From: Rhodanobacter glycinis
GTDB lineage: Bacteria > Pseudomonadota > Gammaproteobacteria > Xanthomonadales > Rhodanobacteraceae
Direction of reading: 5' to 3'
Assembly: GCF_006438785.1 (NCBI RefSeq)
Contig: NZ_RCZB01000006.1
Span: 62,001-126,000, forward strand
DNA: 64,000 nucleotides
Both the position numbers and the translations under genes were made by a program. The notes below the pieces were generated by a model, which was not told where the DNA came from, did no database searches, and was given only the letters and a program-made list of their open reading frames with translations. Positions 1 through 10,578 of this stretch are shown one piece after another; position 1 is the stretch's first letter; every line of letters starts with the position of its first letter.

Positions 1-15
1 ACAGGAGATACCTAA

Positions 16-525
16 ATGAAGATGACGCGCCAACCCCTGATCCTTGCTGCCGCGCTGGCCACCGCACTGGCGCTGAGCGCCTGCGGCAAGAAGGACGAAT
101 CGGCTTCGCCGGCCACGCCGCCGCCCGCGGCCAGTGCGCCGACGATGGCTCCGGCACCGGCTTCCACGGCGGGCATGGCGCCTGCCAGCGACGCCGCCGC
201 CGCCGTCACGCTCAGCTCGGTCGAACTGGGCTCAACGGTCGACGCCAGCAACAAGATCCTCGCCAGCGGTACCAGCTTTGCGCCGAAGGACACCATCTAC
301 GCGTCGGTCGACACCAGCGGCAGCGGCAACGCCACGCTGGCGGCAAAGTGGAGTTATCAGGACGGCCAGATCGTGCACGAGGACAGCAAGACCCTCAATG
401 CCACGGGCCCGGAAACCACGGCGTTCATGATCAGCAAGCCCAGCGGCTTTCCGGCCGGCAACTACAAGGTCGATATTTCCCTGAATGGCAGCCAGGTCGC
501 CAGCAAGGATTTCACGGTCAAGTAA
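16..525 (+). CDS. Putative lipoprotein
   Basis: A 169-residue protein with a basic start, a hydrophobic run and a lipobox ending LSAC with the lipidated Cys at residue 23, so it should be a membrane-anchored periplasmic or outer-membrane lipoprotein. An Ala/Pro/Ser-rich linker (about residues 28-60) precedes a compact C-terminal domain that looks beta-rich (about 65-169) and ends in DFTVK. An AGGAG ribosome site at 3-7 sits 8 bases before the ATG; a second in-frame ATG lies two codons on. I do not recognise a named family and assign no function. It appears to stand alone, with a strong terminator hairpin just downstream. Confidence 0.8.
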   Translation: MKMTRQPLILAAALATALALSACGKKDESASPATPPPAASAPTMAPAPASTAGMAPASDAAAAVTLSSVELGSTVDASNKILASGTSFAPKDTIYASVDTSGSGNATLAAKWSYQDGQIVHEDSKTLNATGPETTAFMISKPSGFPAGNYKVDISLNGSQVASKDFTVK

Positions 526-550
526 TCGCCTCGGCGATGGGTAGTCCAGC

Positions 551-575
551 AAGGGCGCGGCCAGGCCGCGCCCTT
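551..575 (+). terminator. Hairpin terminator after the lipoprotein gene
   Basis: A perfect 12-base inverted repeat (551-562 and 564-575) around a single central A lies 26 bases after the lipoprotein stop. The tract that follows (gtcgttgc) is only weakly T-rich, so termination efficiency is uncertain. Confidence 0.65.
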
Positions 576-868
576 GTCGTTGCGGGCGACGCTGATTCAC
601 GGTGCGGTCGCCGGCATGTTTGTGGCTGCAGTGACAGCAGGTGGCGCGGCGACACAGTACGTAACTGGATGTTCTGCGCAAGCTCATGCGAGCGGCTGCG
701 TGGCCGCGTGCTTTCCCCACCCCGGCGAAAACGCGACAATGGGAGGCTTTCGCGAGTTCCGAGCCCTTTGCCAGGCGCTGCGACCACCCGGTCGCTGCAG
801 GCGCCATGCGCTGCGCACCGGCCCGGAGCAGCAGCATCCATCCTAGATTGCCGTAGCCAACGAGGTCC
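576..868. other. Intergenic region without a recognisable gene
   Basis: About 290 bases between the terminator and isocitrate dehydrogenase. Short open frames exist, but none has a convincing ribosome site or a recognisable product. It presumably holds the icd promoter; I see no clear operator. Confidence 0.5.
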
Positions 869-877
869 ATGCAGACA

Positions 878-3106
<2,229 letters not shown>

Positions 3107-3140
3107 CGTTTCATCCACGATTGGCCGTCCATGCGGCCGA

Positions 3141-3174
3141 ACAGAAACGGGGCGCCATGGCGCCCCGTTTCTGT
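3141..3174 (+). terminator. Strong hairpin after icd
   Basis: A perfect 16-base stem (3141-3156 with 3159-3174) ending in GTTTCTGT on its descending arm, 35 bases after the icd stop. There is no long T run, but its strength and position support a terminator. Confidence 0.7.
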
Positions 3175-3274
3175 CATGCGTCTGCGCCAAAGTTCCACGG
3201 TGTCCGCACGGCAGCAGCCTGCGGCTCAGGATGGCCCTGCCACAATGACGGCCGGTAAAACGGGAGCCACTCGA

Positions 3275-4300
3275 ATGCGTCTGCTGTCCGCGATTTTTCT
3301 GTCGGCGCTGGGTGGCCTTGCGCCGGTCGCCGCACAATCGGTGTCGACCAGCGCCGCGCCGCCACCGCACGTGGCCGATCTGGCGGCCGTGGTAGTCACC
3401 GGCGTGCAACCCGGTCCCGGCCTCTGGAAAGTGTCCAGGAAAGATCCGGCAACGGGCGACCATGTGATGTGGGTGCTCGGCACGCTGTCGCCCCTGCCGC
3501 GCAGCATGCAGTGGCAATCGCGCGAGCTGGAGCAGGTGCTCAGTGGATCGCGGCAGGTGCTGTTGCCGCCGTCGGTGAAGTTCAAGGCCGATGTCGGGTT
3601 TTTCGGCAAGATGTTTCTGCTGCCGTCGGCCTACAGCGCGCGCAAGAACGACGATGGGCAGACCCTGCAGCAGGTGCTGCCGCCGTCGGTGTACGCGCGC
3701 TGGCTGGTGCTCAAGCAGAAGTACCTCGGCGATGATCGCGGCATCGAGCGCTGGCGGCCGATCTTCGCCGCACAGGAGCTGTACAAGAAGGCGATCAGGG
3801 CCAATGACCTGAGCAGGACTGGCGGGGTGCAAGCCAGCATCGACGCGCTGGCCTCGCGCCATGGTGTCGAGGAGGTGTCGACCAGCTATCAGGTGGTCAT
3901 CGAGCATCCGCGCGTTGCGATCAAGGCATTCAAGGCTTCCGCGCCGCATGACACCACCTGCTTCATCCGCACGCTGGACAGCATCGAGCAGGACATGCCG
4001 GCGATGAAGGCCCGCGCCAACGCCTGGGCCACCGGCGATCTGCAGACCCTGCGCGAGCTGCCCGACAGCGCCCGCCGCGATGCCTGCGTTGCGGCGCTCA
4101 CCGACGCGGGTTTTGCACGCAGCCTGGGGCTCGATGCCGTGCCGGCAAAGCAGGCGGCGGTCTGGCTGGCAGCCGCCCGCGCGGCGCTGGCCGGCAACGC
4201 GCAGACGTTCGCGGTGCTGCCGATCGACGAGCTGCTGAAACCGGATGGCTATCTGGCAAAGCTGCAGGCCGAGGGTTACGAAGTCGAAGCGCCGGAGTGA
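3275..4300 (+). CDS. TraB/GumN family protein
   Basis: A 341-residue exported protein. The chosen ATG follows CGGGAG and gives a clean signal peptide (MRLLSAIFLSALGGLAPVAA, cleavage near AAQ); an upstream in-frame ATG at 3131 would add 48 residues that overlap the icd terminator and is less likely. The mature part begins with LWKVS...HVMWVLGTLSPLP, the typical opening of TraB/GumN (COG3735) proteins, and has the helical middle expected of them. The biochemical role of these periplasmic proteins is poorly defined; distant Tiki-type relatives are metalloproteases. No obvious operon partner. Confidence 0.85.
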   Translation: MRLLSAIFLSALGGLAPVAAQSVSTSAAPPPHVADLAAVVVTGVQPGPGLWKVSRKDPATGDHVMWVLGTLSPLPRSMQWQSRELEQVLSGSRQVLLPPSVKFKADVGFFGKMFLLPSAYSARKNDDGQTLQQVLPPSVYARWLVLKQKYLGDDRGIERWRPIFAAQELYKKAIRANDLSRTGGVQASIDALASRHGVEEVSTSYQVVIEHPRVAIKAFKASAPHDTTCFIRTLDSIEQDMPAMKARANAWATGDLQTLRELPDSARRDACVAALTDAGFARSLGLDAVPAKQAAVWLAAARAALAGNAQTFAVLPIDELLKPDGYLAKLQAEGYEVEAPE

Positions 4301-4329
4301 GCGAAGCGAGCTACCGGCAGGACTGCACC

Positions 4330-4395
4330 CTGCGTGCGATCACGCTTGCGCGATGCCGCAAGAGCCTCGCGCACAGTGTGCGCTCCTGCAGTCGA
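4330..4395. repeat. REP-like palindromic element
   Basis: Between the TraB/GumN gene and the convergent aldo/keto reductase gene. Arms GCGCACA and TGTGCGC surround a central G at 4369-4383, followed by CTCCTGCA. Read on the minus strand it has the form TGCAGGAGCGCAC-ACTG-TGCGCGA, which resembles palindromic repeats common in Xanthomonadales genomes. Family membership is from memory; only one copy is apparent in this window. It could also help end transcription of the convergent pair. Confidence 0.45.
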
Positions 4396-4425
4396 TGGAA
4401 CTGGGCGGCATCGACGAGTCGTGGG

Positions 4426-5370
4426 TCAGGCGCTTGCAAGATCCAGCTGCGCAATCTCGTCGTGACCCAGCTGCAGCGTCGTGGCGCCGAGCAACTCGTG
4501 CAGTTGTTCGACGCTGGTGGCACTGACGATCGGTGCGGTAAGGCCGGGCCGGGCGATCAGCCAGGCCAGCGCCACCTGGGCCGGAGTGGCGTGCTGTACC
4601 GCTGACACGGCATCGAGTGCGGCGAGCACCTGCAGGCCGTGCGGAGTCAGGAATTTCTTCACCGCACCGCCGCGTGCGGCGCTCTTGGCCAGATCGGCGG
4701 CGCTGCGATATTTGCCGCTGAGGAAGCCGCTGGCGAGTGCGTAATAGCTGATTACGCCGATGTTCTCGCGCTGGATCAGCGGCTCCAGCTCCTTCTCGTA
4801 GCCGGCGCGGTTGACCAGGTTGTATTCCGGTTGCAGGCTTTCGTAGCGCGGCAGACCGTGTTGTTTGGACACGGCCAGTGCATCGGCGAAGCGCGCGGCG
4901 CCATAGTTGGAGGCGCCGATCACGCGCAGCTTGCCCTGATCGATCAGCCGTCCAAACGCATCCAGTGTTTCTTCCAGCGGCACGCTGGCATCGTCTTCGT
5001 GCGCCTGGTACAGGTCGATGCAGTCGACCTGCAGGCGCTTGAGCGAACCGTCTACCGCCTGGCGGATGTTTACCGGCGACAGGCCGGGCTGTTCGGCCCA
5101 CTTGCCGACCTTGGTCGAGATCACCACCTGCGCGCGTTTGCCGCTCTTCTTCAGCCACTTGCCGATGATGGTTTCCGATTCGCCGCCGCGATTGCCCGGC
5201 ACCCACGCGGAATAGACGTCCGCCGTGTCGATCAGGTTGCCGCCAGCGTCGACGAACGCATCGAGCAGTTCGAACGAGCGCCTTTCATCGGCGCTCCAGC
5301 CGAACACGTTGCCGCCGAAGGCGAGCGGGGTGACGGACAACGACGATTTACCAAGTGGACGCTTTTGCAC
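4426..5370 (-). CDS. Aldo/keto reductase
   Basis: NADPH-dependent oxidoreductase of the aldo/keto reductase superfamily acting on small carbonyl compounds in the cytoplasm; the true substrate is unknown. The 314-residue protein has the TIM-barrel family signatures: GGNVFGWSADE near the start, the catalytic Asp/Tyr segment LIDTADVYSAW, a Lys in VVISTKVG, the IDLYQAHEDD strand, and a C-terminal NADP-binding part. The start chosen is the GTG at 5370, which has GAGG 9 bases upstream and matches the usual family start (V/M-Q-K-R-P-L-G); an ATG at 5406 would add 12 residues with a poorer ribosome site. Confidence 0.92.
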   Translation of the reverse strand: MQKRPLGKSSLSVTPLAFGGNVFGWSADERRSFELLDAFVDAGGNLIDTADVYSAWVPGNRGGESETIIGKWLKKSGKRAQVVISTKVGKWAEQPGLSPVNIRQAVDGSLKRLQVDCIDLYQAHEDDASVPLEETLDAFGRLIDQGKLRVIGASNYGAARFADALAVSKQHGLPRYESLQPEYNLVNRAGYEKELEPLIQRENIGVISYYALASGFLSGKYRSAADLAKSAARGGAVKKFLTPHGLQVLAALDAVSAVQHATPAQVALAWLIARPGLTAPIVSATSVEQLHELLGATTLQLGHDEIAQLDLASA

Positions 5371-5475
5371 GACGGATCGCCTCGGACGATGGGGAGCGGC
5401 AAGCATGCACGCGTCCGCGAAAAGCGGCGTGACGTATTCGCGCCAGCCAGGCAGCAGGCCCGGGCCAGGTGTGGG

Positions 5476-5658
5476 TTAGCGCGGCCCCGCCAATCGCGGC
5501 CAGACCGCCACGCAGCATTTCACCGCAGCTGACTTGATCTTGCTGGCGTCGACCTTGTCGCGATCCGCCTCGGTGCGCACATCGGAGCTCCAGATCAAAT
5601 CCTCCTTGTGCGCGAGATGGCCGTGCAGGAAAAGCAGGTCTTTCCAGATCGAATTCAT
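5476..5658 (-). CDS. Small hypothetical protein, divergent from LysR
   Basis: A 60-residue protein beginning MNSIWKDLLFLHGH, with GGAG six bases before its ATG, which sets the start (longer open frame upstream lacks a ribosome site and crosses the LysR promoter). It has no signal peptide or membrane segment; residues 20-45 are charged and it ends CCVAVWPRLAGPR with a Cys pair. I do not recognise a family. Divergent transcription from the adjacent LysR gene makes it a likely target of that regulator. Confidence 0.65.
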   Translation of the reverse strand: MNSIWKDLLFLHGHLAHKEDLIWSSDVRTEADRDKVDASKIKSAAVKCCVAVWPRLAGPR

Positions 5659-5761
5659 CGGAATCTCCGGGGGAGAGTGGCTTGGGGTGTGCTCAAGGTA
5701 CGCGCGCGGCAGGCCGCCAAAAAGCGATATATTTGCAACCCAGGCTTGAGGGAAATTCAAT
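5659..5761. promoter_or_regulatory. Divergent promoter region with candidate LysR site
   Basis: The 103 bases between the small minus-strand gene and the LysR gene contain CTTGGGGTGTGCTCAAG at 5681-5697, a CTTG-N9-CAAG dyad of the T-N11-A type bound by LysR regulators, and an AT-rich GATATATTT at about 5728-5736 that could serve as a -10 element. Assignment to the neighbouring regulator is inference. Confidence 0.4.
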
Positions 5762-6685
5762 ATGGGAAAGGCGCCGCTGGCTCTGCTGCAACAGTTTGTG
5801 CAAGTCGCCCGGCTGGGCAATCTGTCGCGCGCGGCGGCACAGGCCAACCTCACCGTCAGTGCGCTCAGCCATCAGATGCGCCAGCTGGAGGAACGACTGG
5901 AACGGCAGCTGTTCGAACGGGGGCCGCGCGGGGTGAAGCTGACGGTCGAAGGCTGCAGCCTGCTGGATGCGGTCGGCGAGCATGTCGACGGCATCCAGCA
6001 CGCCCTTTCGCACTACCGGAAACGGCGCGACGAGACGCTGACCCTGAGCGCCAGCCCCGGCATCATGTCCGGCTGGCTGGTGCCGCGGTTGCCGCGACTG
6101 GTGGCGGCGCATCCGGAGCTGGAACTCAACCTGCAATCGGGTTCGACGCTGGTGAACTTCGAGCGCGAGCCGGTGGATGCGGCACTTCGCTATGGTCGCG
6201 GCGAATGGGAAGGCCTGCACAGTGAGCGCCTGTTTGGCGAATGGATCGCGCCGGTGGGCGCACCGGCGCTGGTGGCGAGAATGGGCGATGCCGATCCGAA
6301 CGATCTTGCGCAGTGGCCGCTGTTGGGCGACCCCAACCCTTCCAATCGCTGGAAGGACTGGTTCGCGCGTTTCGGTGGCGCCGCACCGCATCGCTACGTG
6401 GCGCATTTCGACAGCTTCGAGGCCCAGCGACATGCCGCACTGGAAGGCCTCGGCGTGGCGATGGGGCGCATGGTGATGTCGAAGTCGCTGATCGACGCGG
6501 GCCGGCTGCAGGTGCTGGGCACGCGTTACCTGCCGGTGGAGGATGCGTACTGGCTGGTCTACCCGACGCGTTCGGGCGAGCACCCCGGGCTGCAGGTGTT
6601 TCGTGCGTGGCTGCTGGCCGAGGCAGACGACTACTGCCGGCATCTGCCGGTGCCGGGGAGCGGTGATGCGGCGGCCAGTGACTGA
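5762..6685 (+). CDS. LysR family transcriptional regulator (GcvA-like)
   Basis: A 307-residue DNA-binding regulator. The N-terminal winged helix-turn-helix spans about residues 5-65 (FVQVARLGNLSRAAAQANLTVSALSHQMRQLEERL), and the remainder is a substrate-binding domain starting LTLSASPGIMSGWLVPRLPRL, typical of the GcvA/AmpR-like branch. The ligand is unknown. It is divergent from the 60-residue gene and 70 bases upstream of the class III alcohol dehydrogenase gene on the same strand, so it may control either. Confidence 0.93.
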   Translation: MGKAPLALLQQFVQVARLGNLSRAAAQANLTVSALSHQMRQLEERLERQLFERGPRGVKLTVEGCSLLDAVGEHVDGIQHALSHYRKRRDETLTLSASPGIMSGWLVPRLPRLVAAHPELELNLQSGSTLVNFEREPVDAALRYGRGEWEGLHSERLFGEWIAPVGAPALVARMGDADPNDLAQWPLLGDPNPSNRWKDWFARFGGAAPHRYVAHFDSFEAQRHAALEGLGVAMGRMVMSKSLIDAGRLQVLGTRYLPVEDAYWLVYPTRSGEHPGLQVFRAWLLAEADDYCRHLPVPGSGDAAASD

Positions 6686-6755
6686 ACCGGTTTCGCAAAA
6701 CGCCCGCGCACGGCATCATTCCGTGTTCTGTAACCGGTTTGTCAGGAGTTGAGCC

Positions 6756-7868
6756 ATGAAGTCACGCGCCGCCGTCGCCTGGGAAGCAGGCAAACCGCTC
6801 AGCATCGAACAGGTCGACGTGGCCGGGCCCAAGGCCGGCGAGGTATTGGTGCGCATCGTGGCCACCGGCGTCTGCCATACCGATGCGTTCACCCTGTCCG
6901 GCGCCGATCCGGAGGGCATGTTCCCGGTGATCCTCGGCCACGAAGGTGGCGGCATCGTCGAGGAGGTTGGCGAAGGCGTGACCTCGCTGCAGGTCGGCGA
7001 TCACGTGATTCCGCTGTACACGCCCGAATGCGGCGAGTGCAAGTTCTGCCGCTCGGGCAAGACCAATCTGTGCCAGAAGATCCGCGTCACCCAGGGCCAG
7101 GGCCTGATGCCGGATGGCACCTCGCGTTTCTCGTTGAACGGCAAGCCGCTGCTGCACTACATGGGCACCAGCACGTTCAGCGAATACACCGTGCTGCCGG
7201 AGATCTCGCTGGCGAAGATCAACCCGGCCGCGCCGCTGGAAAAGGTCTGCCTGCTCGGTTGCGGCATCACCACCGGTATCGGCGCGGTGCTCAACACCGC
7301 GAAGGTCGAGCCGGGTGCGTCGGTGGCGGTGTTCGGCATGGGCGGCATCGGCCTGTCGGTGGTGCAGGGCGCGGTGATGGCGAAGGCCGGGCGCATCGTG
7401 GTGATCGACACCAACCCGGCGAAGTTCGAGATGGCGAAGTTGCTCGGCGCCACCGACTTCATCAACCCGAAGGATTACCCGGATACGCCGATCCAGCAGG
7501 TGATCGTCGAACTCACCGACGGCGGCGTGGACTATTCGTTCGAGTGCATCGGCAACGTGCACGTGATGCGCTCGGCGCTGGAGTGCTGCCACAAGGGCTG
7601 GGGCGAGTCGATCATCATCGGCGTGGCCGGCGCGGGCCAGGAGATCAGCACGCGGCCGTTCCAACTGGTCACCGGGCGGGTCTGGAAGGGTTCGGCGTTC
7701 GGCGGCGTCAAGGGCCGCTCGCAGCTGCCCGGTTACGTCGAGCGTTACCTGGCCGGCGAGATAAAGATCGACGAGATGATCACCGAGGTGCTGCCGCTGG
7801 AGCGCATCAACGAGGCGTTCGAGCTGATGCATGCGGGCAAGGTGATCCGCTCGGTGATTCACTACTAA
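6756..7868 (+). CDS. frmA: S-(hydroxymethyl)glutathione dehydrogenase / class III alcohol dehydrogenase
   Basis: Oxidises the glutathione-formaldehyde adduct to S-formylglutathione with NAD+, the main glutathione-dependent formaldehyde detoxification step; many members also reduce S-nitrosoglutathione. The 370-residue sequence is canonical: catalytic zinc ligands in TGVCHTDAF and GHEGGGIVEEVG, the structural zinc cluster CGECKFCRSGKTNLC at about residues 91-105, and the NAD-binding VFGMGGIGLSVVQG. The usual partners, an frmR repressor and an S-formylglutathione hydrolase gene, are not adjacent. AGGAG precedes the ATG. Confidence 0.97.
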   Translation: MKSRAAVAWEAGKPLSIEQVDVAGPKAGEVLVRIVATGVCHTDAFTLSGADPEGMFPVILGHEGGGIVEEVGEGVTSLQVGDHVIPLYTPECGECKFCRSGKTNLCQKIRVTQGQGLMPDGTSRFSLNGKPLLHYMGTSTFSEYTVLPEISLAKINPAAPLEKVCLLGCGITTGIGAVLNTAKVEPGASVAVFGMGGIGLSVVQGAVMAKAGRIVVIDTNPAKFEMAKLLGATDFINPKDYPDTPIQQVIVELTDGGVDYSFECIGNVHVMRSALECCHKGWGESIIIGVAGAGQEISTRPFQLVTGRVWKGSAFGGVKGRSQLPGYVERYLAGEIKIDEMITEVLPLERINEAFELMHAGKVIRSVIHY

Positions 7869-8027
7869 TTCTGGCGCGACCAGGATCCGGCGCGCCGCTA
7901 GAATAGGCCGTCGTAGCCGGGCGGCGGGCATTCCGGACCGGCATGCCGGCCCGGGCATCCACCGGGTCTGCACATTGTTTTGACCATATTGCGCCAGTCT
8001 GGATGGCGAAGCGCCAAGGGAATCTCG

Positions 8028-8963
8028 ATGAATCGCAGAATGAAAATCGCAAGGATCGGCGCGGCTCGCCTGAGTGCGGCGCTGCTGCTGGCGGCGTTGC
8101 CCGGCTTGCCGGTATTCGCCGGTGTCCAGATGGCGCATGCCGCATCGACCGAGCCGGACCAGCCGGCCGATATGCTGGTGCCGCCCACCAGCGCCAGCGA
8201 TTTCACCGCCGCCCAGCTGGACAGCGTGCTGGCCGGCAGCTGGCGCGCGGAAGCCAACCGTGCCCGCGACGTGTACCGCCACCCCAAGGCCACCTTGCAG
8301 TTCTTCGGCGTGCGGCCGGATCAGACCGTGGTGGAAATCACACCCGGCGGTGGCTGGTACAGCGAGATCCTGGCGCCATTGCTGCACGACAACGGCCACT
8401 ACATTGCCGCGGTGGCCGCTTCGTCCCGTGATGGCGAGGCCCGTCGCGACGACAGCGCGCTGCATCGGAAGTTTGCGGCCGATGCGGCGCACTACGGTAA
8501 CGCCCGCATCGTCGAGTTCGACCCGAAGGCGCCGGTGTTCGGCGCGCCCGCCTCGGCTGATCGGGTGTTGACGTTCCGCAACGTGCACAACTGGGTGATG
8601 GCGGATACCGCGCCGGCGATGTTCAAGGCGTTCTTCGCGGTGCTGCGACCTGGTGGCGTGCTTGGTGTGGTCGATCACCGCGCCGACGACGCTGCCTCGC
8701 TGGACACGGTAAAGCAGAGCGGTTACCTGCCCACCCGTTACGTGGTGAAACTGGCCACCGAGGCTGGTTTCACGCTGGACGAGAGCAGCGAGATCAATGC
8801 CAATCCGAAGGATACGAAGAACTATCCAAAAGGTGTCTGGACATTGCCGCCCACGCTCACGCTGGGCGAGCAGGATCGCGCGAAGTACATCGCGATCGGC
8901 GAGTCCGACCGGATGACCCTGCGCTTCGTCAAGCCCGCGGCACAGGCTGGCGAAACGCACTAA
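8028..8963 (+). CDS. Exported methyltransferase-like protein (COG4798 type)
   Basis: A 311-residue protein with a Rossmann-type SAM-binding signature, VVEITPGGGWYSEILAPLL, followed by a conserved core (VLTFRNVHNW, LRPGGVLGVVDHRAD) as in predicted methyltransferases of the COG4798 group. The start chosen (GGGA five bases before ATG) exposes an N-terminal signal peptide ending MAHAAS near residue 39, so the protein seems destined for the periplasm, where SAM is not expected. The substrate is unknown, and the protein may be catalytically repurposed. No clear operon with frmA upstream or rluE downstream. Confidence 0.8.
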   Translation: MNRRMKIARIGAARLSAALLLAALPGLPVFAGVQMAHAASTEPDQPADMLVPPTSASDFTAAQLDSVLAGSWRAEANRARDVYRHPKATLQFFGVRPDQTVVEITPGGGWYSEILAPLLHDNGHYIAAVAASSRDGEARRDDSALHRKFAADAAHYGNARIVEFDPKAPVFGAPASADRVLTFRNVHNWVMADTAPAMFKAFFAVLRPGGVLGVVDHRADDAASLDTVKQSGYLPTRYVVKLATEAGFTLDESSEINANPKDTKNYPKGVWTLPPTLTLGEQDRAKYIAIGESDRMTLRFVKPAAQAGETH

Positions 8964-9000
8964 ACAGCCAATCGATGCCTCCGTTTCCCTCGTCGCAGCC

Positions 9001-9534
9001 GTGTTGATTGCGCTGAACAAGCCGTATGGCGTGCTATGCCAGTTCACCGACCCGGCCGGCCGTCCCACGCTGGCCGAGTACATCAGGCAAACGGACGTCT
9101 ATGCGGCCGGACGTCTGGATCACGACAGCGAGGGACTGTTGTTGCTGACCGACGATGGGGCGCTGGCGCACCGACTTACCGACCCTCGCCATAAGCAGGT
9201 CAAGACCTATCTGGTACAGGTCGACGGGCAGATCGGTGAAGCGGCGCTGCAGGCGCTTCGCGCTGGCGTGGTGTTGAACGATGGGCCGACCCTGCCGGCC
9301 GATGCGGTGTCCGTCGCCGAGCCTGACTGGCTGTGGCCGCGCGACCCGCCGGTGCGTTTCCGCAAGAGCATTCCCACCAGCTGGCTCAGCCTCACTATCC
9401 GCGAAGGCCGCAACCGGCAGGTGCGGCGGATGACCGCCGCAGTGGGATTCCCGACCCTGCGGTTGATCCGCACACGCATCGGCGAGTACGCGTTGAATGG
9501 TTTGGCGCCGGGACAGAGCCGGTTGTTGGACTGA
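9001..9534 (+). CDS. rluE: 23S rRNA pseudouridine synthase, RluE type
   Basis: Isomerises a uridine in 23S rRNA (U2457 for E. coli RluE) in the cytoplasm. The 177-residue protein belongs to the RsuA/RluE branch: it lacks an N-terminal S4 domain, opens with LIALNKPYGVLCQFT, carries the catalytic Asp in AGRLDHDSEGLLLLT, and has the late motifs KTYLVQVDG and IREGRNRQVRRMTAAVG. It starts at a GTG with a weak ribosome site; TTG at 9004 is an alternative. RluE is favoured over RsuA or RluB because of size and missing S4 domain. Confidence 0.9.
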   Translation: MLIALNKPYGVLCQFTDPAGRPTLAEYIRQTDVYAAGRLDHDSEGLLLLTDDGALAHRLTDPRHKQVKTYLVQVDGQIGEAALQALRAGVVLNDGPTLPADAVSVAEPDWLWPRDPPVRFRKSIPTSWLSLTIREGRNRQVRRMTAAVGFPTLRLIRTRIGEYALNGLAPGQSRLLD

Positions 9535-9579
9535 CCACCGACGCGCAGGTGGCAGCTCTTGTGGCAGCGAGTCTCCGCT

Positions 9580-10371
9580 TTACGCGTTCAGTGCGAAGAA
9601 TGCCTCGGCAGTCGCCGTGCTGTTCGCTGCGGTGACATCCGCCGGCTCGCCGCGATCGCGGGCGATCTCTGCGCAGATGTGCCGCAGGAACATTGGCTCG
9701 TTGCGCCGATGTGCCGGTGGCGGCTTCACCGTGCGTGGCAGCAGGTAGGGCGCGTCGGTCTCGATCATCAGCCGGTTGGCCGGAATCGTGCGCACCAGTT
9801 CGCGCAGATGCGTGCCGCGCCGTTCGTCGCAGATCCAGCCGGTGATGCCGATGTGGCAATCCAGGGCCAGGTAGTCGCGCAGCGCCTCGCCGGTATCGGT
9901 GAAACAATGCACCACCGCGGCCGGCACGCGATCGCGGTAGCGCCGCAACAGCGCGATGAAATCCGCATGTGCATCGCGCTGATGCAGGAACAGCGGCTTG
10001 CGCATATCCACGGCGATCTGCAGCTGGCGCTCGAACACCTGCCGCTGTACTTCCGGCGGCGAATAGTTGCGGTTGTAGTCCAGCCCGGTCTCGCCGACGG
10101 CACGCACCAGCGGGTCGCGGGCGAGTTCGCGCAGCAGCGCATCGGTGGCGTCGTCGTAGTCGATGGCGTGATGCGGATGCACGCCGGCGGTGGCGTACAG
10201 CACGCCCGGGTGTGCCCTCGCCAGCGCCAGCGCATCGACGCTTCCTGCGCGCGATGCGCCAGTGACGATCATGCGCTGCACTGCGTGCAGCGATGCACGT
10301 TCCAGCACGGCCGCAAGGTCGTGGCGGAAGGATTCATGGCCGAGGTTCACGCCGATATCGACGAGCTGCAT
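9580..10371 (-). CDS. tatD: TatD family metal-dependent DNase
   Basis: A 263-residue TIM-barrel metallohydrolase of the TatD nuclease family, acting as 3'-5' exonuclease/DNase in E. coli. The sequence follows E. coli TatD closely: it starts MQLVDIGVNL, so like TatD the usual HxH is replaced by DIGVNL. It has AGVHPHH, the metal-binding GETGLDYNRNYSP, QRDAHADF, AVVHCFTDTGE, GITGWICDERRG, and the closing IETDAPYLLPR. Convergent with rluE, 45 bases apart. It is not next to tatABC. Confidence 0.93.
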   Translation of the reverse strand: MQLVDIGVNLGHESFRHDLAAVLERASLHAVQRMIVTGASRAGSVDALALARAHPGVLYATAGVHPHHAIDYDDATDALLRELARDPLVRAVGETGLDYNRNYSPPEVQRQVFERQLQIAVDMRKPLFLHQRDAHADFIALLRRYRDRVPAAVVHCFTDTGEALRDYLALDCHIGITGWICDERRGTHLRELVRTIPANRLMIETDAPYLLPRTVKPPPAHRRNEPMFLRHICAEIARDRGEPADVTAANSTATAEAFFALNA

Positions 10372-10523
10372 GCGAGACCTGCAAAGCGATCATTGTCGCA
10401 GGGAGTTTCCGGAATGCGATAGCTGCCTCGGAATTTTTCGCATTGACGCGAGTTTGCGCGCCGCCGTAGTTTGCGCGGGTCGGCAGTTCCGGGGGGAGTC
10501 GGCCGACCACACCCAATCCTGAT

Positions 10524-10551
10524 CCACCAGCGCCTGCAGAGGCGCCGGTGG
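10524..10551 (+). promoter_or_regulatory. 5' untranslated hairpin ahead of the M4 protease
   Basis: A 12-base stem with one mismatch (10524-10535 with 10540-10551, loop GCAG) ends 27 bases before the protease ATG and would sit in its leader RNA. It may stabilise the mRNA or attenuate transcription; no trailing T run is present. Confidence 0.4.
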
Positions 10552-10578
10552 TGGAACCTGTTTGCAGAGGGGAAACAG

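Noticed and set aside
7938..7949. CCGGCATGCCGG palindrome after frmA
   Set aside because: Too short and GC-biased to call a terminator or operator without other support.
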